NCBI GenBank assembly: GCA_009801015.1
Contig: VHZZ01001092.1
Span: 30,984-94,983, forward strand
Length of the DNA stretch: 64,000 nt
Direction: 5' to 3'
Source of the DNA: Silene noctiflora
Taxonomy: Eukaryota; Streptophyta; Magnoliopsida; Caryophyllales; Caryophyllaceae
Shown: positions 12,409 through 23,500 of the stretch, piece after piece
How positions within the stretch are numbered: the stretch's first letter is position 1
How the letters are laid out: every line of letters starts with the position of its first letter
Notes under the pieces: generated by a model
Database searches by the model: none
Seen by the model: the letters and a program-made list of their open reading frames with translations, nothing else
Told to the model about the DNA's origin: nothing
Program-made: the position numbers and the translations under genes

Positions 12409-15400
12409 TTATTTCCTCCGCTTGTACCTGTATGCAAATCGCATCACACCAGATATATTATATATACATATCGGCTCGGCCCAAAATTCATCATCTCAAT
12501 GAGGCTCATGTGACACGATAAATTTGAACGACTCGAGAAAGAAAATTAAGTTGATTAATTAAGAACGGAGTAAAATATAATAACTTTAATTCCACGTTGT
12601 TAACATTGAAGATTGCCCTCATGACATGAAAACAACTACAAATCAATGAAGTGCAAGTAACAGGAAAATTAAGACCAAAATATAAAAGAAGGGTAAGGGT
12701 AAGATTATTGGCAGTCTTGAGACTAAACTTTGTTAAGTCTTAAGATAAGACTCACTCACGACTACCAATAATCTACTCCAAATCTTGACAAAGTCCTAAG
12801 TTGAGTCAAGAGTCTTGACCCCGACTTTTTATAATGACACCCAATAAATGACTACCATGTGTCAAGTATTATTGTTTTCCTTTTTTATCAAAAATCCCCA
12901 AAAAAAGTGTAGTGGAAAAGTCGAGTATGAGGGATAATGTAACAAGTCTGAGGTGAGTCTGAACAATAAATAATAAATAAATAATAAAAGTTGGTGGAAA
13001 GCTGTGGCAGAGTCTTAAGATTTTGAAGAGTCTGACGGACAATCTTACCCTAATAATTTGAAAAAAGTAAAAAAAATCAAAGGAGCTATAATGTGATTGA
13101 CCTGCAATACACAGTCAAAAATTGATATGACCCAAAGAAAAACTAGCAGTGGCACCTCGTTGATTGAGCTATAATGTGTCGCCGGACATGTGCAAAAAAA
13201 AAAAACAAGGCCAAGATGAAGATGAAGCACTTAGTACCCTTCAACATGACAACACACTCATACCTGGATTTGCTCTTGAATGAATTATTGGACTTCTTCC
13301 CAGCTCGTTGAAGGTTCTTCTGACGGCGGTCACTAATGTCAGTCTGGAAAAGCTCCTGCATCTCATCTGTTTTTGATTGAGGTTGCTTTACATGGTTACT
13401 TTCCTTCTTAACCCTTTTGCCAACATCTTGTCCTTTCCTCTCAGACTTGATGGCTTTTGCTCGGCGGTAGGCAACGTCAACAAGTGGTATTCCACTTTTA
13501 ACTCTCTTGACCTTCTTATTATCCTGCATTATTGTTGATGAGAATGGTATTAGATCAGGCTTATACAGAAAAAAGGCTCTGTGAAAAGTACTCAGCTGAT
13601 GAGCCAAAAGCATTCACCAATTCGTCATGGGCAGGAAAGAGAAGGCATGCGAAGCTGGTGCATTGGTAGGGAATGTAAACATTTGTACTAGGGGGAGGAA
13701 TAAATGTAAAAAAGTCGGGTTAGGGAGTAAAAATGTAAAACAGAAGAACAACTTAGTCGACATCAAAAGCACGCATGTTATGTGTTAAAACAAACCCCGA
13801 CGTCTTTGCAAATATTGTCTTTATGGCCCTAGATTGTCAATGATTTAATCAGTAGCATAAACCGGCAGAATAATTATTATTCATACTATCCTGGGGGCGA
13901 CAATCCCCGCTAGCTCTGCCCCTCCGGCACTGGTAATAGCAGTCAGAATCAGAAGTTATCTTAATGAATATCCCACTTAGCAAATAAGCTCTTGCCATAT
14001 ACGTAAATTAGCAACAAAAGTGCCAGGAAATAATCTAGTTTTAAACTAACTCTAACATCCGCATTGGAATACATGTACAAGTCAAATACGCCAACAATTA
14101 CCTCGTCGGAGTCGTCAGAATCATGTTCGTCTTCCAGCATCTCCCTCTGTGCCTCCAACTTTCTACGCTTCTTACGAGGTAACTTTTTCTGTACCAAGTT
14201 AATGAAAGACAGAAATGCTGTCTATCAATCACTAATACGAAAAAAAAAAAAAAAAAAAAAAAAAACATGTCCATACTAAATTACACAAATGGGATACAAC
14301 AAAAAGGCACCTCACGCTCTCGCTTCCTCTTTTCCTTCAACTTCAGGTCCTCCGCTTGTTCAGCACTGACAACCTCCTTACTGGAGGGTTCTTTTTCTAA
14401 GGATCCCTATCAAATCAAAAGTTAGACTTTTAACCGATGGGTGGATGTCACCAACAAAACAAATGAAACTGAAAAATAAAAAGCAAACATTTTTCACAAG
14501 GTAGTTCAAATAGATTTGACTTCATCATTTCCTGTTTCAGAGAGGAGACGTGTTTGGAGGGTAAGGGGTAAATCAACCAGTGTGCTTTGATCAGGTACTA
14601 AACAAACACCACACTAGCTGAAAATACAAATCATCCTAGTTTGACTTCGCAACTTGATGCAATCAACCAAACAGTTTCCCCTAACCAATATCATTGAACA
14701 GGACTGCAAGCTTTCCAGACCACCTAATACATTTTCTTAAGCTCTTGTTTAACTAGTTAATTTTTCTACTGACTAATAATAGCATATTACCGTTAATACA
14801 TCAGTCAAATAAGGATGCACTTGTCAGCTATTTTACTTTCTAGCCATAATGATTTAGAGGCAATGCTGCTAGAAATTGAAAACGGAAATGAACATTAATT
14901 TCTTTCTTACTTTACCTCTTGCTATAAGTACTGCTGGGTTGACTCAATTAGAGGAAAAAAACTTACGGAGGAGAAGGGGAAATGCATCATCAGAAGTTAA
15001 TAAAATTTCACCATTCTCCAAAAGAACCATAAATTATAATTTAGACTTCAGATATTAACTAACATTGTCATTGCCTTATTGTCCTGGCCATCAATTGAAG
15101 TAAAAAATAGACGAGAAGTTCTAAGTGTGGGTACCTTCACTGCCTTGGCCATCAATTTCTTTGCCTTCTCTGTCATGAACCATGTCTTTTTAGGCCGTGA
15201 AAAAATTTCATCCTTGTGTTCAATCATATTTTCCGCCTTTCAAAGGAAGAAAGGGAACAAAGAATACAAATATTTTAGGATACCATCACAACATCTCTTA
15301 CTAGAAAAAAATAGTAACAATAATTAATAAATCGGAATATGAGTGGAAGAAAATTGTGATTGGGAACTCCCTAGAACACACAACATGAACTAAAATTGTA

Positions 15401-16636
15401 TGAAGAGAACACGAATCAGGGAGCTAACATAAGCAAAATCGGTAAAAAAAAGTAGGATTTTTTTCTTCTCAAAAACTACTTCACATTTAAGTCATTTCCA
15501 AAAACAATACCTAACATTATTTTTCTTTTTGCTTTTACTGCCTTACTTTATAGAAAAAATTGTCACACACTACCAATTGCTGATTTCCAGCCAATTTGGT
15601 CAACATTCCGGTGTTGACTGGCCGGAATAATTACTTTTGACCAAATTTTGCCGACCTTTTTATTAAAAAAAAAAAACATTTTTATTTAGTTTCCCTCATT
15701 TCCCAACAATTTTTATAATTTTATTTTATTTTTCTATATTTGAGTTTGATCTCCACCTTAATTTTTTTCTTCTTCCCCCCTCTAATTTATTTCAGTTTTT
15801 CTTAGCAGTTAGCATTCATTTCTTATTTTCATTAGCTGATTATAGTTTTCCCAAAATTCATTTTTTTTAACTCACTTTCCCCCCAAAAAAATTCTCTTCA
15901 TTATTCTACTAATTAACTATTGCCCTCTTCCTTCTCAATAAGATATTCTAATTTTTTTCGTTTTAGTTCACCTCATTTTCACACTAAATTTGTATTCTCA
16001 TCTTCATACCAATATTTCCTTGCATTTCTTAACTTTCAATTATTGTTTTATTTCTATTATTTTATAGCATTTTCCTACTTATGTGCTTCTTAATTTGGTG
16101 ATATAATTTGTGTGTGTTTTTTTCTTTTCCCAACTACTTTTACCTCTTTGTTCTATTACATATCTATAACATTCGTTTTCTCTTTAAAATTTAAAGTATC
16201 AATGAGCTAAGTTAACAATAGGATTATTCAACTCGGGATTGTACAAGAACAATTGATAATGTCAACTTAATTGGGGATAAAAAAGGAAAATAGACTTCTA
16301 ATAAGAAATTTTAGGGGATAAAAATAAAGAAATTGAATAATGTAATATAACATTTTTAGGGGTAAGATCCACATTTAGGTTATTAATGTGTGCCCATAGG
16401 GCACACGTTAGAAAAACCGATGAACAAATAACTAAATTTAGAGGAAAATGACATTAGAGAAAAATTATTAGGTAGTTTTCGGGGAAAGGGAGGAAAGTTA
16501 GGTAGTTTTTTGAAAAAAATATATACATAGTTGGGTAGTTCTTTACAAAATAGAAGTAAGTCAATGTTGGAATATTGAATTTTTTTTGCCCGAATAGTGT
16601 CTTTGGTAGTTTTCGGAAAAACAAAAAAAAAATTAG

Positions 16637-16731
<95 letters not shown>

Positions 16732-19696
16732 AGGTAGTGTTTTGAGAAATGAAGTAAAGGTTGGTAGTTTTTGACCAAAAATAATCAGTTCGTGAGCCCT
16801 CCTATCTTCTTATATAAATGAACTTTACATCACACCTTGACAGATAATGACAGTTGGCAGCAAATCTGAGTCAACGTATGGATCAAAGTTAAACTGTCTA
16901 AAGCATTAAAACAACAATACCTCATCGCTTTTCAAAGAAAGGAATTGCATCAAATGACAGTTGATCACAGTACAAGGGCGCATATAGTAGAGTTCAAAGT
17001 ATCCAAATCATCGCTTTGGTAAAGTTTCAATAATGCAACAGGCATGAAGAAAGTAATGGTTTGCCATAAAAGTCAAATTCCAATAACCATCTATCCAATT
17101 ATATTGACCAGAGCCCAGTGATAAGCAGATGTAACAACTCATGCTAAATTTAAAGAAGCCTTGACTAAAAATAGCAATTCCTGACTGATCAATTCGACAT
17201 TAACTGCACATAACAACTAAGAGAGGCCCCTACACACACACACACACACACACACACTGACACCCAAAACAGAAAGGGGGGTGGAGTGGAGCATAAACAT
17301 ACCTTTGCTGCTTCCATCTCAGCTTTCCTCAAAGCCATCTCTTCTCTCTCTTCCCGCATAACAGCAGCTACCTGATCTTCCATTTGCTCAATCATTTGTA
17401 CCCACGTATTAATTGACTGTTCAGCAACGGTTCTACTCTTCAGTGTAGAACCAGCCTTTTTGGCAATGGCTTTTAGAAGAGAACGGTCTTTATCAGTGAT
17501 AAAGGTAACAGCGCATCCTTCCCTACCGGCTCTTGCTGTACGACCAACTCGATGCAAGTAATTTGTCAAATCACGAGGACATACAAAGTTAATAACCGTC
17601 TGGACCCCGACAATATCAAGCCCCCTAGAAGATACATCTGTCGTAATTAAAAAGTCCACTTGCTGTTTTCTAAAAAGTTCAAGAGAGTCCAGACGTTGTG
17701 CTTGAGTAAGATTTCCATGGAACTCTGCTGCTTTGTAGCCCGCTAATCCAAATAAAATTTTCAACCTATGAGCAGCTTTCTTTGTTCCACTAAATATGAT
17801 CACTTTGGAAGTGAATGTTTTTGAACACAATGCAAGAAGTACTGCCTCCTGATGTGCTTCACGGGCTCTCCTTATTCGAACAACCTCCTCTATTAGACCT
17901 TCAGGCCGTTTAGCGGATGGATCAGCTGACAGGCGTAACGGTTTAGTTAGGGACAGTTTGACGAGCTCATCAACCTTTTCAGTCATTGTGGCAGAGAATA
18001 ACATTGTCTGTCTACCCTTTGGACACAAGCGAACAAGTTCTTGGATCTCAGCACTAAAACCAAACTCTAAGAGTCGATCAGCCTCATCTAGAATCAAAAC
18101 CGCAAGATCATCCAAATCCACTGACATTGAATTTCGTAAATGATCAATCATCCGACCTGGAGTAGCCACAACTATATCCGGCATTGACCTTAGTGCTGCC
18201 TCTTGAACCTATGTTCATTGTGAAATCATTATTATATTTGAAAGTTTGTCCGTTGAAGTAATCAATTTGAAATCTTGACTTATCAATAGGTATGGAAGAA
18301 AAGAGAAACAAGTGGCTAAAATGACATAAAAAGCATTCAAGCTGGACACAGAAACGCATTACTAATAATGGAATCAAGGAGCCAGTCGTTAAAATCCCAA
18401 AAGATGGCAATGAAAACCACAAATAAAGACATCTAGAAAGGCAACACGCATATCTGAGATCAAGGACACAAATGTCATGTGCTTTAAAGTTTAAATCTGA
18501 AGGTTTCAAAAAGAAAAAAAAAAACATATATGAGATAGTTATAAAAATAGTGGTGGCACAATGACTAGGATATAGAATGAGACGATCAGAGATTGAGAAT
18601 AGCAAATGTGAAGGAGAGTTAATGACGTATTTATCACAAGAAAAAGGGTAAATGTAGTTGAAAATAGCATAAAGTGAAGCAATGTGAATAGGGGGAACTA
18701 ACCTTACTTAAGAGTCCACCAACAATTAAACAGCATCGTATATCAGTAAACTGCGCAAGATTTTCGATCATACCGTGGATCCTGAGAAAGCAAGAGGGGA
18801 CATTAGAGTGCGAGAAATGGAAGGAAGAAAAAAGGGAGATTTGAAAAAAGAGAAGGGGGAAACATACTGACTAGCAAGCTCCCTGGTAGGAGTAAGAATA
18901 AGGACCCTAATAGCGGGAAGACGTTTAGGACGGTAAAGCAATCTCTCGAGGGTGGGCAAGGTAAAGGCAGCGGTCTACAGAAGGGGAGAAAAACACGGGA
19001 ATGAAGAAGACGGAATGTGAAATAAAATAAAAAGAGGAGAAGAAAGAGAGAGTACCTTGCCAGAACCAGTAATAGCACTGGCACAAATATCACGGCCGGC
19101 CATGGCCAGGGGTATACAAGCTGCCTACAGATAAATTACAATAATTAATTAATTAATTAATCAATGAACGGAAAATGAGAAAGAATGAATGAAGGAATAG
19201 GGAGGGTTAGGTTAGGTACCTGGATAGGCGTAGGCTTAGAATAACCCAAAGCATCACAAGCTCTGAGTAAGGGCCTTGAGAGGTTTAGAGCCATAAAGGA
19301 TCTGGCGTGAAACGAAACACCTTCCGACGGAGAGAAGAATGACGTCTTCTTCGTTATTTTATCATTCCCGTCATCCTCATCATCATCATCATCATCTTCA
19401 TCTTCCTCATCGTCATCGTCCGCCGTGTAATTATCCTGCCTCTCAGTTTCAGTTTGAGGTTGGTCGTCATTATTAGGGTTGAGTTTGAGGCGGCTGCGTA
19501 TTCTGGAGATTTTATCGTCGACGGAAGTGGTGTTGCGTTGGGCGTGCTCTTGGGCAACAACGCCGGCATAAGCGCCGAAGTCCCATGCCGACACGCCGAC
19601 TTCGTCTTCTTCTACTACTTCTCCATCTGAGTTAAACTCCTCCTCAACTTCCGGCTCTTCGTCGCTTGGTACCTCGAATTTGAATTCAAAACCCAT
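12409..19696 (-). CDS. RH28: DEAD-box ATP-dependent RNA helicase, RH28 / Drs1 / DDX27 type
   Basis: Ten coding exons (minus): 19220-19696, 19056-19124, 18868-18974, 18703-18781, 17303-18208, 15135-15236, 14311-14406, 14102-14188, 13264-13523, 12409-12427. They sum to 2202 nt, 733 aa, slightly shorter than Arabidopsis RH28. The N terminus is acidic with D/E runs. Q motif GYSKPTPIQ is at 151-159, motif I AITGSGKT at 176-183, PTREL at 211-215, TPGR at 260-263, DEAD at 285-288, SAT at 316-318 and [11 protein letters not shown] near 465. A basic tail follows, with a [17 protein letters not shown] block, and it ends SKSRYKRRK. The family is nucleolar and acts in 60S ribosome assembly by ATP-driven RNA remodelling. 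The start is the first ATG after an (AAG)n leader. The final exon supplies only the last residues (Y-K-R-R-K) and was located from the conserved terminus. A nearer acceptor at 13101 would end in S-I-T-L instead. Confidence 0.93.
12697..13050. mobile_element. Tourist-like MITE (PIF/Harbinger) in the last helicase intron
   Basis: 354-bp non-coding element. The left end reads GGGTAAGATTATTGGCAG and the right end, reverse complemented, GGGTAAGATTGTCCGTCAG, so the terminal inverted repeats share a perfect 10-bp core and more beyond. It is flanked by TAA on both sides (12694-12696 and 13051-13053), the 3-bp target duplication typical of PIF/Harbinger elements. The interior repeats GAGTCTTAAG/AGTCTTGA-like words in both orientations. 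There is no transposase. It sits wholly within the final intron (12428-13263) of the RH28 gene. Confidence 0.8.
16637..16729. repeat. 93-bp poly(A) homopolymer in an RH28 intron
   Basis: An uninterrupted run of 93 A on the plus strand (T on the gene strand) in the 2-kb intron between helicase exons 5 and 6. Around it (16390-16800) a GGTAGTTTT word recurs about five times, and a perfect hairpin GTGTGCCC-ATA-GGGCACAC lies at 16388-16406. The block looks like a decayed repeat with an A tail, but I cannot assign a family. The exact length of such a run is unreliable in any assembly. Confidence 0.8.
17232..17257. repeat. (CA)13 microsatellite
   Basis: Thirteen CA-type dinucleotides in the RH28 intron just 3' of exon 5 on the gene strand. 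It is likely polymorphic in length. Confidence 0.95.
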
Positions 19697-19729
19697 TCTT
19701 CTTCTTCTTCTTCTTCTTCTTCTTCTTCT
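19697..19729 (-). repeat. (GAA)11 tract abutting the RH28 start codon
   Basis: On the gene strand eleven GAA/AAG trinucleotides run directly into the ATG of RH28, so the tract belongs to the 5' leader. Purine-rich GAA leaders are common in plant genes. Length variation here would move the leader but not the frame. Confidence 0.85.
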
Positions 19730-19869
19730 GGTTTCTGTGTTTTTGCCCTATTAACTCTCACTCCGGGGCTTTGTTTTGTGCAATAGGGTTTTACCACTGG
19801 TAGTCGCGTCCCAAGGTACCAACCCTAACTAATTAATAACCCTGCCGCTTTGATAAAAAACACACGCAC

Positions 19870-20040
19870 AATAAGACGGCCACTATCCGTCTTAAGGATA
19901 GTGACCCTCTCACACAAATGCAAGTGGGAGGCAAGTGGGTATATCCATTTTCCATCCACTTGCCTCCCCACTTGCATTTGCGTGAGAGGCAACTATCATC
20001 CGTCTTAAGGTTAAGACGGATAGTTACCGTCTTAAATAAG
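19870..20040. mobile_element. Fold-back (MITE-like) element of the AAGACGG family
   Basis: An imperfect inverted repeat about 170 bp long. The left arm has AATAAGACGGCCACTATCCG and CTCTCACACAAATGCAAGTG. The right arm mirrors these as CACTTGCATTTGCGTGAGAG and CGGATAGTTACCGTCTTAAA. No coding content. Related shorter copies lie at 25201-25363 and 38881-38940. It is placed in the intergenic space upstream of RH28. Superfamily is unresolved because no clear target duplication is seen. Confidence 0.65.
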
Positions 20041-20530
20041 AATTTGTGATACAATTTATATACCGCCCACTCTAATTTGCGCACTATTATTTATTTTGAT
20101 TTGTTTTTTTTTACACATATAAATTGTGTCAATTCACGTATTTTGTATATTGGACTAATCTTATCTCAAAAAAATTTCAAAGACGAAATTAAATAGAAAG
20201 GAGTATGCATTACTCAATAACAATAATACATAATCATTTCCACCTTATTCTATTTTCGTGAAGGAAAAAAGCGAAAGAGCCAAAACGATACACCGTACTA
20301 CAATAGTTCGTATACTTAGTAATTCAAAAAACTTTATAGAATTTGCAAGCTTCTCTTGCTTTGACGAAATCTTTCAAATTAGTGTGTTATCTATCATATG
20401 AACAAGCTATCTAACTTGCCATATCAACTGACAGCATTTCAACAAATAAAGCACGAGCAAAAAGGAAGCTCCATTTTTACAGGCTCATCTTAGATCAACA
20501 ATAAAACTATGCCAAGCAAGTGAGCAACAG
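20041..20530. other. Intergenic space, RH28 promoter side and KIN-6 3' side
   Basis: AT-rich sequence upstream of RH28 and downstream of the kinesin stop codon. The part next to 20530 should be the kinesin 3' UTR. No further gene or repeat recognised. Confidence 0.5.
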
Positions 20531-23500
20531 TTATCGGGGAATATGGTTCTTCAGCAATCGTAGTAGAGAAGCACTGCCTTTCGTTCTTTTACATTCGTCG
20601 CCAGTTAACCTTTGTCCACCTCTACCTCCCTGAAAGTGATGACATGATATTGCTATATGAAGTGACCTTATAAATCAGAAAAATGACATGAATTGACCTT
20701 ATACAATTAGAAAAATGACACAGAATTAATAGCTAATGCCTAGAAATAGATCTGTATAGGACCATGCTGGCAGTACCATCAGACTTCTTGGAAATTGCCA
20801 CTCCCATTCCCTTCCCAACCTTTGACATTATATCATTCTATCCGAATAAGCATTAAGGCTCGTGTAAGATACATGCTTCATAGTATCTTACGACTCAATC
20901 ACTTATAGAGTAACCTAGAGAGGTGCGCTTTAGAAGTATATACAGTGCAGGTTGGCATTAAATACTCAATTGCACTAAGAAGTTTTCATATATGCATTCA
21001 AAATGTCCTTCACAGTCTAATTGTTGACATCCAATGGGAAATTTATAAACAATCAAAATAATTAAGAACATTACCCTGTGCTTAACATCGTCATCTGACA
21101 CATCCAAGCTACCAGAATCCCTTAACAATAGCGAGGAAGCTGGCATCAGTCGCCTAATAGTCACATTGACAAATATAAAAGGTTCATTAGTTTCCAATCA
21201 ACAATGATGCAAACAATGCCATGCATCTAATCAGGAAAAGGCCAGTCAATCGAGATTTGCTAACCTTTTGGGTCTCTTGGATTTCAAAGGATTACGAGAA
21301 ATTTCCTTGGCTTCTACCTTAGAATTGAAGTTGCTTTGAAGAGTATTTGTGACATTTTCCTGGTGCATAAAAAGAGCATTGGCTTAGACATGACCCATTA
21401 CAACTGCTGAAGTACAATTGCAGACAAAACAAAAGAAGGTAAAACTTTACTTTCTCCATCTTCTCATCGACGCTATCGCCAATGTTTTCACTATGGGCCG
21501 TTAAATCAGCAACATGCGATTTGGGGACGTGGGCAGCAGCATCTGAAAATTATATACAAAAAAAATTGAAAGATTAATAAGATGGAAATTTATAGTGACC
21601 CTACATGGAAGGATAAAGGTTACTAATTTCTTTCAGAAAAAAATTATGAAGCGCAAATCAACCCATTGGATCAAGTCAAGGAGTTCCATAAACGTATGGG
21701 TAGATAGAACAATGAGAGAGCATCATTTTATCTCCACCTCACCCCGTAAAGTAAATAAAAACATTCACGGAAAAGAGCTTGTAAACAAGATGCATTAACA
21801 TTTTTACAGATCTAGTGACACTAACTTTCAGAGTTAAGAATCAAGTCATAACAGGTCCAAAAATGACAACCCCTCACTCAGCAAACAAATGGCACATGCT
21901 ACAGCGGCACCTGTTGTCAAGGACTCAAGATGCCTAATAAGTAACAAGAGCAACTTTATGGAGAGTTTAAATGTGTAGTTGCTCTTAAGCTTATCTGAGC
22001 TGAAAATTAATGTGTAAGCTAATTGGGGGGAGTCATGAGACCATGTTGATACGGTTTCTCATAGTTGCCTGTTGATTGATGGTCATTGGTAGTTGATACA
22101 CTATCACAAGCCCCACATCTGCAACTGCCTTGTTCAGGTCTTTTTGGTGCTATTAAAACATAATCCGAGAAACTAGCCAACTAGGAATATATAGGCCCCA
22201 CGTCTTGATAGACATTTTCTATCGATGTGAATGAACCAACAAAATTTTGATAAACTGAATATATAGTACTACACCTTTTAAAATCGTATCAATTTTCTTC
22301 ATTGGATCTTTATCAACTATACCCGCACAATCGCGTGAAATTTCACACTTTATGGCTGACAAATGCACCTACAAGAATATAAGAATATGTCACTGCTTTC
22401 AAGACCAGGATGCAAATCGAAATAATACATAAATTCAAGTATGCTCACCTCCTGAATACATGGCTGATAATCTTGTTGCACAGAGATTTCAACATCATTA
22501 GATGGAAGTGGAGCTCCCTGAAATGGTGTTCTCAAGATAGCATCATGCTGAGTTTTCTCATTAACAAACTCCAAGGTCTTGGTAGTTGAAGGAGAATTTC
22601 CAAGATGAACCTAGACACAATTGATTAAGACAGAATTTAAATATATGGCTGGGTATACAGTAGCAGACAAGCCTACTGCCTAATACCTCGAACTGAGTAG
22701 TTTTATGAGGTATGTAACTCATACTCCCTCCCATTCACTGAAATCATACCAATAATTGAATATAGGTGAGGAGTCGTTTATTCAAACGGTATGATGGGGT
22801 GGGGGGTGGGGGGGGAAGTACTAGTTAAGACTATCCGACAAGGGTCCAAGGGTCTGTTTATTCGACTTAATGAAAAATTATCATGATTTGTCTTAAAATG
22901 ATGTATCCAACCGTCATGCCCATGTCCAGGTGTCAAGTTCCGGGCAAGGGTACAGGAGGTAATATGAAGAGCTGAAGGCTGAAGCAACATAGGCTATGAC
23001 CATATGTTTAAAGATGATACAGACAAGTGGCCTTTATTAAAACAATCGGCTACGGCAAGAATATAAATTGAAGTACAAACCTCACAAACAACAGTAGCAC
23101 CAAGATCCTGAATTTCCCGGGATCTATTTTGTAGGGTTTGAAGAGCACTAAAATCAGATTTTCCCTCTGAATGCTCATGTCGAGGTAATGTTATAATCTC
23201 GTTGTTATCCCACCTGCATCCTGCTTCTGAAAATGATCTTTCACTAACTTCACCCAGAGGATGATTATTATCATCCTTCTCCTGTGAGAAACTAGGTGAT
23301 TTGCATTCAGAAGGAGAAGCTTTAGGCTGTTCTTCAGGTGAGAAACTAGGTGATTTGCATTCAGAAGGAGAAGCTTTAGGCTGTTCTTCAGGTGCAATTA
23401 TTCCAACAGGCTGATGGTTAGGGAGTTGTTGCCTTGGACAAAAGCAACAAGATTTCAAGTGTTGGAGTTCTTTCTCCATTTCCAAATACTGAACATGTCC

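Noticed and set aside
12223-12513. 96-codon plus-strand frame
   Set aside because: It is antisense to the terminal RH28 exon and 3' UTR and has no recognisable domain.
13086-13101. Alternative last exon of RH28 (tail S-I-T-L)
   Set aside because: It has a good acceptor and keeps frame, but the conserved R-Y-K-R-R end is encoded at 12409-12427 with an equally good acceptor, so that site was preferred.
16383-16778. 131-codon minus-strand frame rich in Phe
   Set aside because: It is the translation of the poly(A/T) run within an RH28 intron.
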